Assembly: GCA_017553035.1 (NCBI GenBank)
Contig: JAFZNE010000004.1
Span: 1-42,652, forward strand
Direction: 5' to 3'
DNA: 42,652 nt
Source of the DNA: Lachnospiraceae bacterium
GTDB taxonomy: Bacteria; Bacillota; Clostridia; Lachnospirales; Lachnospiraceae
Numbering within the stretch: the first letter of the stretch is position 1; every line of letters starts with the position of its first letter. Below the pieces are notes generated by a model. It searched no databases. It saw only the letters and a program-made list of their open reading frames with translations, and was not told the DNA's origin. The position numbers were made by a program, and so were the translations under genes. Positions 26,039 to 35,233 of this stretch are shown piece after piece.

Positions 26039-26785
26039 TTAAATAGTCATCTCTTCAATATGATAAACATATTTCAACGTGCGCAGGGCTTCTATCAGCT
26101 CTGCGTGCGTTTTGTATTTCTTGAGATCTGCATTGCTGATCGAAATGGAGATCGTGTATACGCTGAGGCCGGAGCCGGCATATGCGGTGTTGAATTCGAT
26201 ATCGTCGATCTTCATCCCGAGCTTGCGGATGGTCGTAACGAAGTCCTGCAGGTACTTGCTTTCGGTCAGTTCAAGATGGATCTCAAAATGATTGGATCTG
26301 TTCTTGAGATATTTTTCAAAATAAGGGAACGCCGAAAGTGTGATGTAAAGTGCCGCAAAAATGATAAGCGCGGCTGTATAATAGCCTGCTCCGATCGCCA
26401 GTCCGAGCATTCCGCAGGCCCACATTCCAACTGATGTGGTAAGTCCCTTGATCTGGCTGCGCGAGCTTACGAGCAGTGAATTGACGCATATGATCGAAAG
26501 CGCGATGATCGAGGCGGCTGACATGAAGAAACTGTTGCTGCCGGCAGATGCGAGAAGGAAACAGTCAAGGAGCATTGCGACCGTACACGATAAGGATATC
26601 AGTATGAAAGTCCGCAATCCCGCAGAATGACGCTTGGTAGCACGTTCGCAGCCGATCACGGCGGCAAGGATCACAGACAGAGCGATCTTGAACAGCAGGC
26701 CCGTCAAACCGGGATGTATCGACCAGTCGCCGAGATAATTGGCAAGAGGATCTGAATTTTGAAGTGCGGAAACAAGAAAGAACAT
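26039..26785 (-). CDS. MgtC/SapB family membrane protein
   Basis: A 248-residue protein with four to five hydrophobic segments in the first 155 residues and a C-terminal ACT-like cytoplasmic domain. The family signature is in LLFKIALSVILAAVIGCERATKRHSAGLRT (first helix and G-x-ER-x-x-x-x-H-x-AG-LRT loop). MgtC-like proteins modulate Mg2+ homeostasis and ATP synthase or transport activity. AAGGAGG lies 8 bases before the ATG. It lies 30 bases downstream of the antiporter gene on the same strand and probably forms an ion-homeostasis operon with it. The stop is only 5 bases from the serpin stop on the other strand. Confidence 0.9.
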   Translation of the reverse strand: MFFLVSALQNSDPLANYLGDWSIHPGLTGLLFKIALSVILAAVIGCERATKRHSAGLRTFILISLSCTVAMLLDCFLLASAGSNSFFMSAASIIALSIICVNSLLVSSRSQIKGLTTSVGMWACGMLGLAIGAGYYTAALIIFAALYITLSAFPYFEKYLKNRSNHFEIHLELTESKYLQDFVTTIRKLGMKIDDIEFNTAYAGSGLSVYTISISISNADLKKYKTHAELIEALRTLKYVYHIEEMTI

Positions 26786-26815
26786 GGGGAAGGCCTCCTT
26801 AATATATCATCTATG

Positions 26816-28264
26816 TTAAAAACGATTCCTGTATAATCCGCCGGCCTGACGGCGCACCGGAACATGTGTCTGCATGTATTGCTCTGCGGCTTCGGTAAAT
26901 GCCTGCTCGTTCGGATCCACTTCGTGTTCGGGGATCTCTTCCTGGATCTTCGCAATACGTTCTATAAGCAACTCCACACCTGTCTTGGGATTACCAGTTT
27001 CATCGGTATCGGGTACGGTTACGATCTCTTCAAGCTTGTCGGAATATGAATGAGACAGATGGAGACCGAGCTTGGCACAGGCAGGACCGATCAATTCATA
27101 CAGGATACTTGAGGTCAATATGATCGTTTCCAGTGCACTGCCGGTTTCACCACCAAGCACACGCGCAGCTAGTGCGGCAAGTCCGATCGCGACGCCGGCC
27201 TGCGGGATCAAGGCCAATCCCAGATAATCACGTACAGGTTTGGATTTCTTAGCTATTACGCAGCCTCCGAATGCTCCGGCATATTTTCCGACAATCCTGA
27301 CAGCAAAATACAGGACACCTACGACGAGAAGAGATACGGTTCCTATCGCCCCCTTTGAAGTCAGGGCTCCGAGATTGAAATTTATGCCGGATCTGACAAA
27401 GAACAATAATAAAAACGGGGGAGAGAAATAGTTTATCTGAGCAAAAAGCCGTTCATCATCAGTCGTATTGATATAGATGGTGCCGATGAACATACAGCCG
27501 AGCAGCGGAGATATATCTATGATCGCACAGATCCCGCAGAAGGTAAACAGAACAGCAACTATGATTATGAGCCGGTTATCGGTGGAATGTCCGCCGATCA
27601 ATAATTTCAACAGGAATCCGAAAACTGCTCCGATAAGGATCACGAGAAGGTTCTTTCCGATGGGGATGAGAATACTTGACAGACCGGGTGCTTCGCCCGA
27701 GATCATTGTCGCAGCGGCTGATATGGCGATGCTGTAGATCACTAGGCCAAGAACATTATCGAGCGCTATTACCTGAAGAAGGGTGTCAACATAATCCCCG
27801 CGTGAACGTGTCTGACGGATGGTCATCATGGTGGAGGTCGATGCCGTTGTGGTAGCGACAGCAGACAGAACGATCGAAAAGGTCAGATCAAGCCGGAGAA
27901 TAAAGAAAGTCAGGATAAATACGGGAACGGCGGCAAATAATGCTTCCATAACAGTAATGATCAAAACCTTACGTCCGTTCTTTTTCAAAATGTCGAAACG
28001 AAAGAATTCGCCGGTGCTGAACGCAATAAACGCTACGGCTATATCGGACAGGAATGTGGTTCCGGACACGACGTCCGGGGGGACCAGGTTGAGAACGTAG
28101 GGTCCGATCAGGATACCGGTGACAATGTATGCCGTCACATTGGGAAGTTTGAGCTTTTTGGTGATGCGCGAAACCAGATATCCGCCCAGCAGCATAAATG
28201 ATACCGACAGGATGACTATCGCGACACCGGAGTCTATTCCGAGATATTCGTAAATATTGGTCAT
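26816..28264 (-). CDS. CPA2-type cation:proton antiporter
   Basis: The 482-residue protein has about twelve to thirteen hydrophobic segments characteristic of the KefB/CPA2 family: LKLPNVTAYIVTGILIGPYVL at the N-terminus, SDIAVAFIAFSTGEFFRFD, ATTTASTSTMM, ALDNVLGLVIYS and PLLGCMFIGT. The approximately 95-residue hydrophilic tail is short and shows no clear TrkA-N/RCK motif. It should exchange K+ or Na+ for protons. The main ATG at 28264 has GGAG 6-7 bases upstream, and the start region is duplicated just upstream (28254-28313). The mgtC gene follows in the same transcript. Confidence 0.93.
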   Translation of the reverse strand: MTNIYEYLGIDSGVAIVILSVSFMLLGGYLVSRITKKLKLPNVTAYIVTGILIGPYVLNLVPPDVVSGTTFLSDIAVAFIAFSTGEFFRFDILKKNGRKVLIITVMEALFAAVPVFILTFFILRLDLTFSIVLSAVATTTASTSTMMTIRQTRSRGDYVDTLLQVIALDNVLGLVIYSIAISAAATMISGEAPGLSSILIPIGKNLLVILIGAVFGFLLKLLIGGHSTDNRLIIIVAVLFTFCGICAIIDISPLLGCMFIGTIYINTTDDERLFAQINYFSPPFLLLFFVRSGINFNLGALTSKGAIGTVSLLVVGVLYFAVRIVGKYAGAFGGCVIAKKSKPVRDYLGLALIPQAGVAIGLAALAARVLGGETGSALETIILTSSILYELIGPACAKLGLHLSHSYSDKLEEIVTVPDTDETGNPKTGVELLIERIAKIQEEIPEHEVDPNEQAFTEAAEQYMQTHVPVRRQAGGLYRNRF

Positions 28265-28313
28265 GTTAATCTCCGTGTTCTGATATATTGGTCATGTAAA
28301 CTCTGTGTTACGA
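28254..28313 (-). repeat. Imperfect tandem duplication of the antiporter translation start
   Basis: Copy 1 (28254-28283) and copy 2 (28285-28313) share ATATTGGTCATG exactly and then diverge slightly (TTAATCTCCGTGTT versus TAAACTCTGTGTT). The period is 31 bases. Each copy contains a complete ATG and a Shine-Dalgarno-like site on the reverse strand. The upstream site has weakened to CAGAG, and the downstream one keeps CGGAG. Confidence 0.85.
28266..28295 (-). other. 9-codon upstream ORF ahead of the antiporter gene
   Basis: In the upstream copy the ATG at 28295 opens MTNISEHGD and stops at TAA (28266-28268), ending one base before the ATG of the antiporter (MTNIYEYLG). Ribosomes finishing it could re-initiate at the main start. 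Whether it is translated is unknown. Confidence 0.45.
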
Positions 28314-28326
28314 GTCGGAAATTTGT

Positions 28327-28355
28327 TTGCAGAAAATGAAATTTATATTTGTAAT
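28327..28355 (+). promoter_or_regulatory. Possible promoter of uxuA-uxuB
   Basis: TTGCAG (28327-28332), 17-base spacer, TGTAAT (28350-28355). The -10 is poor, so an activator or another promoter may be used. I found no clear cre or GntR-type operator in the 28314-28465 interval. Confidence 0.35.
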
Positions 28356-28465
28356 TATACCTATAAATGCACAGAAAATCAACAATGAAGGAGTAGACAA
28401 AAGCCGCGAAAGCTGTTAAATTATTTATGAAAATACGTTATGTTTTCGGCATGGAGGATTTATTT

Positions 28466-29542
28466 ATGGAAATGACATTCAGATGGTACGGGACCGGATT
28501 TGATACGGTTGAACTCTGGCAGATCCGCCAGATCCCCGGAGTTACGGGCGTGATCACCACTCTTTACGATACTACGCCCGGAGAAGTATGGAAACCCGAG
28601 AAGATACATGCTCTGAAGGAGCAGGTGGAAGCGGCGGGACTTCATATCGCCGGTATTGAGAGCGTCAATGTTCATGACGCCATCAAGATCGGATCGCCCG
28701 ACTGTGAGAAGTATATCGACAACTATATTGAAACACTTGAGAATCTCGGCAAAGAAGATATTCATCTTGTATGCTATAATTTTATGCCGGTATTTGACTG
28801 GACCAGGACGGAACTTGCGAGAAAACGTCCCGATGGCTCAACTGTGCTTGCTTATACACAGGCAGCGGTGGATGCGCTCGACCCGGAGAAGATGTTTGAA
28901 TCGATAGCGGGAGATGCCAACGGAGCGATCCTACCCGGATGGGAGCCTGAGAGAATGGCCAGGGTCAAGGAATTGTTCGAAATGTATGCAGGGATCGATA
29001 ATGAGAAACTATTTGCGAACCTGACCCACTTCCTTGAGAGGATAATGCCCGTCTGCAACAAATACGATATCAAGATGGCCATACATCCCGACGATCCCGC
29101 ATGGAGCGTATTCGGGCTGCCGCGTATCATTATTAATAAAGAAAACATCCTGCGCCTGATGAAGGCCGTAGATGATGTTCACAACGGCGTTACGTTCTGT
29201 TCCGGAAGTTACGGGACAAACCTCGAAAATGATCTTCCCGAGATGATCAGGGCGCTTAAAGGGCGTATTCATTTTGCACATGTAAGAAACCTGAAGTTCA
29301 ATTCTCCCGATGATTTCGAGGAATCGGCCCACCTGAGCAGCGACGGAACATTTGACATGTACGAGATCATGAAGGCGCTGTATGAAACCGGCTTCGAAGG
29401 TCCGATCAGACCTGATCACGGAAGAATGATCTGGGGCGAGAAGGCAATGCCCGGATACGGTCTTTACGACAGGGCGCTCGGAGCGACGTATCTGAACGGT
29501 CTGTGGGAAGCTATAGACAAAGCGGCAAAAAGAGGGAGATGA
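28466..29542 (+). CDS. uxuA: Mannonate dehydratase
   Basis: UxuA dehydrates D-mannonate to 2-keto-3-deoxygluconate in glucuronate breakdown. The 358-residue protein is a TIM-barrel enzyme of the family's usual size. MEMTFRWYGTGFDTVELWQIRQIPG, GIESVNVHDAIKIG, CYNFMPVFDWTRT, MAIHPDDP (metal-binding His/Asp), FCSGSYGTN and HFAHVRNLK are all characteristic. The ATG at 28466 has GGAGG 8 bases upstream; an upstream in-frame ATG at 28427 has none. uxuB follows after 9 bases, so they form one operon. The isomerase (uxaC) and KDG kinase/aldolase genes are not in the window. Confidence 0.96.
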   Translation: MEMTFRWYGTGFDTVELWQIRQIPGVTGVITTLYDTTPGEVWKPEKIHALKEQVEAAGLHIAGIESVNVHDAIKIGSPDCEKYIDNYIETLENLGKEDIHLVCYNFMPVFDWTRTELARKRPDGSTVLAYTQAAVDALDPEKMFESIAGDANGAILPGWEPERMARVKELFEMYAGIDNEKLFANLTHFLERIMPVCNKYDIKMAIHPDDPAWSVFGLPRIIINKENILRLMKAVDDVHNGVTFCSGSYGTNLENDLPEMIRALKGRIHFAHVRNLKFNSPDDFEESAHLSSDGTFDMYEIMKALYETGFEGPIRPDHGRMIWGEKAMPGYGLYDRALGATYLNGLWEAIDKAAKRGR

Positions 29543-29551
29543 ATCAGGATC

Positions 29552-31198
29552 ATGAAATTAAATTATAATAGTCTGGAAGATAAACAGTTCTGGAAGGAAG
29601 CAGGTGTTGACCTGCCGAAGTTTGATGTGACCAAAGCAGCACAAAAAACCAAGGCCAATCCCATATGGGTCCATTTCGGAGCAGGAAGCCTGTTCAGGGC
29701 TTTTCATGCGATCATAATGCAGGATCTGATGAATAAAGGATTGTCCGGGGCAGGTGTCATAGCGGCCGAAACTTTTGATTACGAAATGGTGGATCTGAGC
29801 TACGATCCTTTCGATAATCTCGGAATACAGGTATCTCTGATGCCCGACGGCAGATTGAAGAAAACCCTGATCGGGTCGGTTGCGTGTGCGCTGAAATGTG
29901 ATGCCGCATTTCCGGAAGATCTGGCTGCACTTGAGGCTGTTTTCAAGAACCCTTCGCTTCAGATGGTAACATTTACGATCACCGAAAAAGGCTATGCCTT
30001 AAGAGATCTGCAGGGAGAGTATACGCAGCTGGCACTGAAGGATTTTGAGAACGGGCCCGGAAACTGCTCACATGCGATGAGCAAGGTTACCGCACTTCTT
30101 GCCAAACGTTTTGCGGCCGGAGGAACACCGATCGCCATGGTAAGTACCGACAACTGTTCAAGAAACGGCGAGAAACTCCGTAATGCCATAGTCACCGTTG
30201 CGCAGGAGTGGGAAAAGAAGGGATTTGTAACAAAAGAGTTCACGAACTGGGTATCTGATGAAGAAAAGGTATCATTCCCCTGGACCACTATCGACAAGAT
30301 CACGCCCAGGCCCGCGCAGAGTGTAGCCGACGAACTGACCGCATCCGGGATCGAGGGCATGGAAGTTCAGATAACAAAAAAAGGCGGATATACCGCAGCT
30401 TTCGTCAATGCCGAGAATCCCCAGTATCTTGTGATCGAAGACAGATTCCCGAACGGCAGGCCCGCTTTTGAAAAACTGGAGAACGCCGGAGTATATCTGA
30501 CCGACAGGGATACAGTCAACAAATTCGAAAGAATGAAGGTATGCACCTGCCTGAATCCTCTTCATACGGCACTTGCAGTGTTCGGATGCCTGCTCGGATA
30601 TACAAGCATTGCTTCGGAAATGAAGTCTCCCGAGCTGAAGAAACTCGTTGAAATGATCGGTTATAAGGAAGGAATGCCCGTAGTGACCGACCCCGGGATC
30701 ATCAAGCCCGAAGACTTTATTAAGGAAGTTATCGAAGAAAGGCTTCCGAATCCGTATATGCCCGATACTCCCCAGAGGATCGCGTGCGATACCAGCCAGA
30801 AAGTTCCGATAAGATTCGGTGAGACACTGAAATCATATGCCGAGGCAGGAAAAGCTGCTCCGGGAAAAGATGCTATAAGTACAGACAAGCTGACTTTCAT
30901 TCCGCTTGCGATCGCCGGCTGGATAAGATACCTGACCGGGATCAATGATGAGGGCGAGAAATTTGAGTGCAGCAGTGATCCCCAGCTTGCCAATCTGCAG
31001 GAAATGCTCAAGGATATCAGGTTCGGTGATCCGGACAGTGTCAGTGAGGAAATATTAAAGCCTGTGCTGGGCAACAAGGCTCTGTTTGCCGTAGATCTGT
31101 GTGAAACAGGCCTGTCAGAGCGCATAACAGGGATGGTTAAGAAGATGCTTAAGGGTAAAGGCGCTGTTATCAATACATTAAAGGAATATTTATATTAA
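29552..31198 (+). CDS. uxuB: Fructuronate reductase (mannitol dehydrogenase family)
   Basis: The 548-residue protein belongs to the polyol-specific long-chain dehydrogenase family. The N-terminal Rossmann region contains WVHFGAGSLFRAFHA, and the substrate domain has VSTDNCSRNGEKL, FPWTTIDKITPRP and KFERMKVCTCLNPLHTAL with the catalytic lysine. With uxuA directly upstream it should reduce D-fructuronate to D-mannonate with NADH. It is longer than the E. coli enzyme (about 486) and of the Clostridia form. The short 9-base gap after uxuA indicates cotranscription. The AT-rich stretch after the stop already carries the next gene's promoter, and no strong terminator is visible. Confidence 0.9.
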   Translation: MKLNYNSLEDKQFWKEAGVDLPKFDVTKAAQKTKANPIWVHFGAGSLFRAFHAIIMQDLMNKGLSGAGVIAAETFDYEMVDLSYDPFDNLGIQVSLMPDGRLKKTLIGSVACALKCDAAFPEDLAALEAVFKNPSLQMVTFTITEKGYALRDLQGEYTQLALKDFENGPGNCSHAMSKVTALLAKRFAAGGTPIAMVSTDNCSRNGEKLRNAIVTVAQEWEKKGFVTKEFTNWVSDEEKVSFPWTTIDKITPRPAQSVADELTASGIEGMEVQITKKGGYTAAFVNAENPQYLVIEDRFPNGRPAFEKLENAGVYLTDRDTVNKFERMKVCTCLNPLHTALAVFGCLLGYTSIASEMKSPELKKLVEMIGYKEGMPVVTDPGIIKPEDFIKEVIEERLPNPYMPDTPQRIACDTSQKVPIRFGETLKSYAEAGKAAPGKDAISTDKLTFIPLAIAGWIRYLTGINDEGEKFECSSDPQLANLQEMLKDIRFGDPDSVSEEILKPVLGNKALFAVDLCETGLSERITGMVKKMLKGKGAVINTLKEYLY

Positions 31199-31206
31199 TT
31201 TCTCTA

Positions 31207-31234
31207 TTGCAAGAATTTTAAAATATGGTATAAT
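31207..31234 (+). promoter_or_regulatory. Predicted promoter of the Cache chemoreceptor gene
   Basis: TTGCAA (31207-31212), 16-base spacer, perfect TATAAT (31229-31234) with an upstream TGG. The leader is about 95 bases. No sigma-28 (TAAA/GCCGATAA) element was seen. Confidence 0.65.
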
Positions 31235-31336
31235 GAATTTAATATAGTAATTTTACAGATTAACAGTTTTGTATGAAAATTCTGTTATTTGTGAAATCGG
31301 CTATGGGATAATACGTCAAAATCAAGGAGGCACTTT

Positions 31337-33064
31337 ATGGATCAAGGTACTGTGAGAAAGGGAAAATTGCTTAATAAGGTCATTTTCATTGCAATCGGAG
31401 CAGTAGTAGTTATATCTGCCATCCTGACGATCTTGGCCAGTGTAAGGTTCAGCAACAAGATGGACGAGATGGTTGAGGAAGAGCTGAAGATCGCCTGCCA
31501 GCATCTGGCGAGCGAGATGAACAGCGTTTGGGACGGAGCCTGGGACTATGATCCTGAGTTAGGTCTCATCAAGGGCAGCGAGGCCGTTAACCAGGAATAT
31601 CAGAGCCTGATGGACGAACTCAAGAGCAAGACCGGTATCGATTATACCATTTTCTGGGACAAGACCAGAAGAGTTACCACACTTATCAAAAAAGGCACTG
31701 CTAACGACAGGATCGTCGGAACCGATGCATCCGATGCCGTTATCGAGAAGTGCTTAAGAGGCGGACAGGTTTTCTACATTCCTGAAGTTACGATCAATGA
31801 AGAGCTGTACTCCGGTTATTATATTCCTTTGAAGAATGATGGCAAGACAGTTGGTATGTTCTTCGGCGGACGTCCGAGAAGCGACGTTAAGAAAGCTACC
31901 AATGATAATATCAGAAACATGGTCATCATCGCTGTTGCTTGTGTAGCAGTGATCGCAGCCGCAGGCCTGTTCATCGCACAGAGCGTATCGAAGAAGATGA
32001 AGTCTGTTGCAGACAATGTTTCAACACTTGCATCCGGTGATCTGAAAGTCAGCGTTGACAGCGGCGTACTTGCACGCAAGGATGAGATTGGTGTCATCGG
32101 AGACAGTATGCAGAATCTGGTTAATGAATTAGGTTCTGTCATTACCCAGTCCAAGACGATGTCGAGAACCTTGAAAGATCAGGGCGCAAGCCTTTCGGAT
32201 ATGTCCAATCAGGCCAGCGAGGCAGCTTCGAGCGTATCGCAGGCTATCGATGAGATCGCTAAGGGTTCTGTAACCCAGAGCAGCAGCATCCAGACTGCAG
32301 TTTCAAGTACCGACAATATCGGAAGCAATATCGATGATATTACAGCCAATGTTGAGCAGCTGAGCACTTATGCAGACGCGATGAGCGAATCCTGCGGACG
32401 TGCAATGAAGGCTATGGGCGAGCTGATCTCCTCTAACGGTGAAGTTGCCGAGTCAGTAAGCAATATCGGTCATACGATCGAATCTACCAACCTTTCGGCT
32501 CAGGAGATCTCGCAGTTTACCGATGCTATCGCAGGTATTGCAAGCCAGACCAACCTGCTTTCACTGAACGCTTCGATCGAGGCTGCACGTGCCGGCGAAG
32601 CAGGACGTGGATTCGCAGTTGTTGCGGATGAGATCCGTGAACTTGCAGAGCAGTCAAGAGTAAGCGCAGACAAGATCAAGAACGTCGTTGACAGACTGCT
32701 TGCCGATGCTGATGCATCAGTTAAGGTTATGGCTACACTTAATTCGAACTTCTCACGTCAGGGTGAGCAGCTCGGAGCAACCCAGTCAGATATGAAGACC
32801 ATGTCCGAGAATGCTGACAATGTTGCAGCGAGTGCAGTTGATATTTCGAAACGTGTTAACAATCTTACCGAGGCCAGAAATGAGCTCGTTGGTGTTATCG
32901 AGGATCTGTCGGCTATCTCTGAAGAGAATGCTGCAGCAGCTCAGGAAACCAATGCTTCCATGGAAGAGCTCAACGCTACCTTCTCAATGATCAGCGAATC
33001 TGCTTCAGAACTGCTTGAGCATGCTTCGGATCTTGAGAATACGATCAGCTTCTTTAAGGATTGA
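31337..33064 (+). CDS. Methyl-accepting chemotaxis protein with periplasmic-type single Cache domain
   Basis: The 575-residue receptor has transmembrane segment 1 (about 14-35) and an extracytoplasmic single Cache-like domain (about 40-190, with [29 protein letters not shown] and [20 protein letters not shown]). Transmembrane segment 2 (about 193-215), a HAMP domain (about 216-270) and a signalling coiled coil with the tip [21 protein letters not shown] near 410 follow. It would sense an external small molecule and control CheA. No C-terminal CheR pentapeptide is visible. AAGGAGG lies 8 bases before the ATG. No che or flagellar genes are in the window, so it must work with a machinery encoded elsewhere. 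A terminator follows. Confidence 0.93.
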   Translation: MDQGTVRKGKLLNKVIFIAIGAVVVISAILTILASVRFSNKMDEMVEEELKIACQHLASEMNSVWDGAWDYDPELGLIKGSEAVNQEYQSLMDELKSKTGIDYTIFWDKTRRVTTLIKKGTANDRIVGTDASDAVIEKCLRGGQVFYIPEVTINEELYSGYYIPLKNDGKTVGMFFGGRPRSDVKKATNDNIRNMVIIAVACVAVIAAAGLFIAQSVSKKMKSVADNVSTLASGDLKVSVDSGVLARKDEIGVIGDSMQNLVNELGSVITQSKTMSRTLKDQGASLSDMSNQASEAASSVSQAIDEIAKGSVTQSSSIQTAVSSTDNIGSNIDDITANVEQLSTYADAMSESCGRAMKAMGELISSNGEVAESVSNIGHTIESTNLSAQEISQFTDAIAGIASQTNLLSLNASIEAARAGEAGRGFAVVADEIRELAEQSRVSADKIKNVVDRLLADADASVKVMATLNSNFSRQGEQLGATQSDMKTMSENADNVAASAVDISKRVNNLTEARNELVGVIEDLSAISEENAAAAQETNASMEELNATFSMISESASELLEHASDLENTISFFKD

Positions 33065-33091
33065 CAGATAATTTTACAGACTGATTTACAG

Positions 33092-33122
33092 GCAGCCGCA
33101 TGAAAAATGCGGCTGCTTTTTT
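33092..33122 (+). terminator. Rho-independent terminator after the chemoreceptor gene
   Basis: Ten-base perfect arms GCAGCCGCAT (33092-33101) and ATGCGGCTGC (33107-33116), loop GAAAA, then six T residues. Confidence 0.92.
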
Positions 33123-33255
33123 ATATTTTTAAAAAATTAAAAAATAGACTTATTTTTTAGCAAAATGTATCCAAAAAGTATCTTTTTTGCCGTAATATAA
33201 GTCAGGCATAGGAATAAGTGTGTAAAACGAAATATTAAGAAACGGAGGTGAGTTG

Positions 33256-33747
33256 ATGATTTCGGAAAACGGAAGTGTACTGATCTGTATCGATGAGTAC
33301 AACGAGGGCGAGATGTCCGGAAGAATTTACAGCATGTCCGAGTCCGAACCGGAGCATTTTTCCAGCGCGATCAAGCTGGTTAAGCAGGTTGGCAGGATCA
33401 TTGACGAAGGCAACGGCCCCCAGTCAACTATGAAGGTCAGGAAATTCTTCAAGAACAAACAGGAAGAAGAAATCAAGAATAACCAGAATCAGACAGATAA
33501 AACTGTTGATAATAAAAAGGTTACTACAGCCAAGATTAATGCTCATGGTAAAGAGGCTACGTTCAGAGTCCGCATAATGTTCAGACAGAACGCATCCTGG
33601 CAGGGTATGGTATATTGGGCAGAGAAGAACCGTGAAGAGAATTTCAGAAGCGTATTGGAACTTCTGATGCTTATCGATAGTTCATTTGCTGAGAGTCAGG
33701 CCGCAAAGGGCGTCAACAAAGACGAACTTCACGCTGTTGGTATGTAA
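33256..33747 (+). CDS. Internally duplicated protein of unknown function
   Basis: A 163-residue soluble protein with a strong GGAGG 7 bases before the ATG. I find an internal repeat. Residues 8-50 and 104-143 both run as strand, G-x-[IV]-Y, ten residues, F-x-S, then an amphipathic helix ending in I-D. Equivalent positions are G22/G117, Y25/Y120 and F35/F130. The two halves are joined by a Lys/Asn/Gln-rich linker (about 60-95). I do not recognise a named domain; similar single-unit sequences are, to my memory, frequent in Lachnospiraceae without known function. It is flanked by terminators, so it is monocistronic. An ATTTTTTAGC-rich AT stretch before it presumably holds its promoter. Confidence 0.75.
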   Translation: MISENGSVLICIDEYNEGEMSGRIYSMSESEPEHFSSAIKLVKQVGRIIDEGNGPQSTMKVRKFFKNKQEEEIKNNQNQTDKTVDNKKVTTAKINAHGKEATFRVRIMFRQNASWQGMVYWAEKNREENFRSVLELLMLIDSSFAESQAAKGVNKDELHAVGM

Positions 33748-33765
33748 ATAAATTGAATAAATAAT

Positions 33766-33794
33766 AAAAGGGACTCGATGAAGGAGTCCCTTTT
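33766..33794. terminator. Bidirectional terminator between convergent genes
   Basis: Arms AAAAGGGACTC (33766-33776) and GAGTCCCTTTT (33784-33794) pair perfectly; A and T runs on the two sides allow termination in both directions, for the 33256 gene and the SEC-C gene. Confidence 0.85.
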
Positions 33795-33847
33795 CATATG
33801 CTGCAAATTTCATTTGCTTCTAATTTAATCCGCGGTATGAAGCTCAA

Positions 33848-34354
33848 TTACGCGTTTCTTCCGCAGCAATGTTTGTACTTCTTTCCCGAACCGCAAGGGC
33901 AGGGATCGTTTCTGCCGGGTTTCTTCTCGACTCTGATAGTGCCGGAGTTCTTCTGCTGTTTGTACAGCTCCTTACGGCGCTCTTCGGTGATGAGCGGAGC
34001 CCACTCTTCAAGTCCGTACAGCCAGTCCGCCTTGGCAGCGACCATATTGTAATACAGTTTCTCCTTGTCATAATCAAGACTTACCGTCGTATCCTCAGTC
34101 ATTTCTTCGATCGGATTCGGGGTTTTGAGCGAATCATTGATACCGTCGAGGAAGCCTACCATAATAGGCAGCTTGCAGCCGAATTTCTCGGCAAGTTCAG
34201 CCACGGTTCCGCTTACAGCCTCGTCGGGATTCGAAAGGAGCTTCTGATAAATGCCCTTCTCGATCGCGAAATAATTGCCCCAGAAATAATCAGATTCCTG
34301 TTTTGTTTTTTCTTTTTCATAGGCGAGTTCACGCCATTCAGATAATAAACTCAT
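33848..34354 (-). CDS. SEC-C metal-binding domain protein
   Basis: A 168-residue protein ending in a SEC-C zinc motif, [14 protein letters not shown], the same module found at the end of SecA. The first about 140 residues are helical and acidic, a helical N-terminal region found with SEC-C in stand-alone proteins (UPF0149/DUF-type). Such proteins may interact with SecB, ribosomes or nucleic acids; the partner here is unknown. I chose the ATG at 34354: GGGAGG lies 8 bases upstream, while an in-frame ATG at 34378 lies upstream of that site. Its promoter overlaps the end of the yigZ gene. Confidence 0.85.
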   Translation of the reverse strand: MSLLSEWRELAYEKEKTKQESDYFWGNYFAIEKGIYQKLLSNPDEAVSGTVAELAEKFGCKLPIMVGFLDGINDSLKTPNPIEEMTEDTTVSLDYDKEKLYYNMVAAKADWLYGLEEWAPLITEERRKELYKQQKNSGTIRVEKKPGRNDPCPCGSGKKYKHCCGRNA

Positions 34355-34425
34355 ACATTGAGCCTCCCGGTAATTCATTTAAAATATACACGTTTAACAG
34401 TATACTTATGTTTTTCGCTTTTGTC

Positions 34426-34454
34426 ATTATATCAGCATGTTTACGATACGTCAA
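34426..34454 (-). promoter_or_regulatory. Predicted promoter of the SEC-C gene
   Basis: On the reverse strand TTGACG (34449-34454), 17-base spacer, perfect TATAAT (34426-34431). The -35 box overlaps the stop codon of the upstream yigZ gene. Confidence 0.72.
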
Positions 34455-35086
34455 ATGTATTCTTCAACCCACACCTGTCCCAGATCTTCGGGGGACTGTG
34501 AGCCTCTCGTAAGCTCGCGGTAAAAATCGCTGATATATGTTACCTCATCCGGTGCAAGGGCTAGATAAAGCGATACTTTATCCGTAAATACAGTATCGGT
34601 CACTTTCAGCGCAAGGCGGTCGGCCTCGCGTTTGAGTTTGCCGTAAGTGTCATAATCCGTGGTAAAAAGATATTTCTGAAGCGGACGCATCCTGACTTTG
34701 GCTGCGTTGTCAATACAAAGGGATGCTGCTTCGCGATATGCACGGGCCAAAGGTCCTGCGCCGAGCAGAATGCCTCCGAAATAGCGCGTTACAACGATAC
34801 AGACGTTGGTAAGCCCAGCAACCTTGATGGACTCGAGAATGGGCAGTCCTGCGGTCCGGGACGGTTCGCCGTCATCATTGGCCCGTTCCAAAGGTAAGCC
34901 CGTACCGATAACATAAGCATGGCAGTTGTGTCTCGCATCCCAGCAGGCTTTTTTGACCGAAGCAATGTAAACGGCTGCTTCATCTTCGCTTTCGACATGA
35001 TGAACATTTGCTATAAATCTGGATTTTTTCTCGGTGATCTCGGCCTGACAGTCATCAAGGATCGTCAGATATTCGGCAGTGGGCAT
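34451..35086 (-). CDS. YigZ/IMPACT family protein
   Basis: A 211-residue member of the UPF0029/IMPACT family. The N-terminal domain contains KSRFIANVHHV, DARHNCHAYVIG, NDDGEPSRTAGLPIL and VVTRYFGGILLGAGPLARAYR, all highly conserved, followed by the DUF1949 C-terminal domain. IMPACT-type proteins in eukaryotes regulate translation through Gcn1 binding; the bacterial role (possibly ribosome or nucleic-acid related) is not settled. AAGGAG lies 8 bases before the ATG. The gene is divergent from the penicillin-binding protein gene and followed by the SEC-C gene on the same strand. Confidence 0.93.
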   Translation of the reverse strand: MPTAEYLTILDDCQAEITEKKSRFIANVHHVESEDEAAVYIASVKKACWDARHNCHAYVIGTGLPLERANDDGEPSRTAGLPILESIKVAGLTNVCIVVTRYFGGILLGAGPLARAYREAASLCIDNAAKVRMRPLQKYLFTTDYDTYGKLKREADRLALKVTDTVFTDKVSLYLALAPDEVTYISDFYRELTRGSQSPEDLGQVWVEEYI

Positions 35087-35121
35087 GGGCAGGCTCCTTA
35101 TGGTATCAAGACAAACAAAAT

Positions 35122-35150
35122 TTGATATTTAAAATGTTAAGTGCTATAAT
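35122..35150 (+). promoter_or_regulatory. Strong predicted promoter of the penicillin-binding protein gene
   Basis: TTGATA (35122-35127), 17-base spacer, perfect TATAAT (35145-35150) with TGC just upstream (extended -10). Leader of about 75 bases to the ATG at 35234. Confidence 0.78.
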
Positions 35151-35233
35151 ATACGGTGTATGACTTTTGATTGTTTTACATGAGTATCTGATATACTTCA
35201 TATTCATTATATTTTATTTCGGAGGTTTTTTCA

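Noticed and set aside
33160-33210. Sigma-28 promoter before the 163-residue unknown gene
   Set aside because: GCCGTAAT only loosely resembles the -10 consensus and no TAAA -35 lies at the correct distance.
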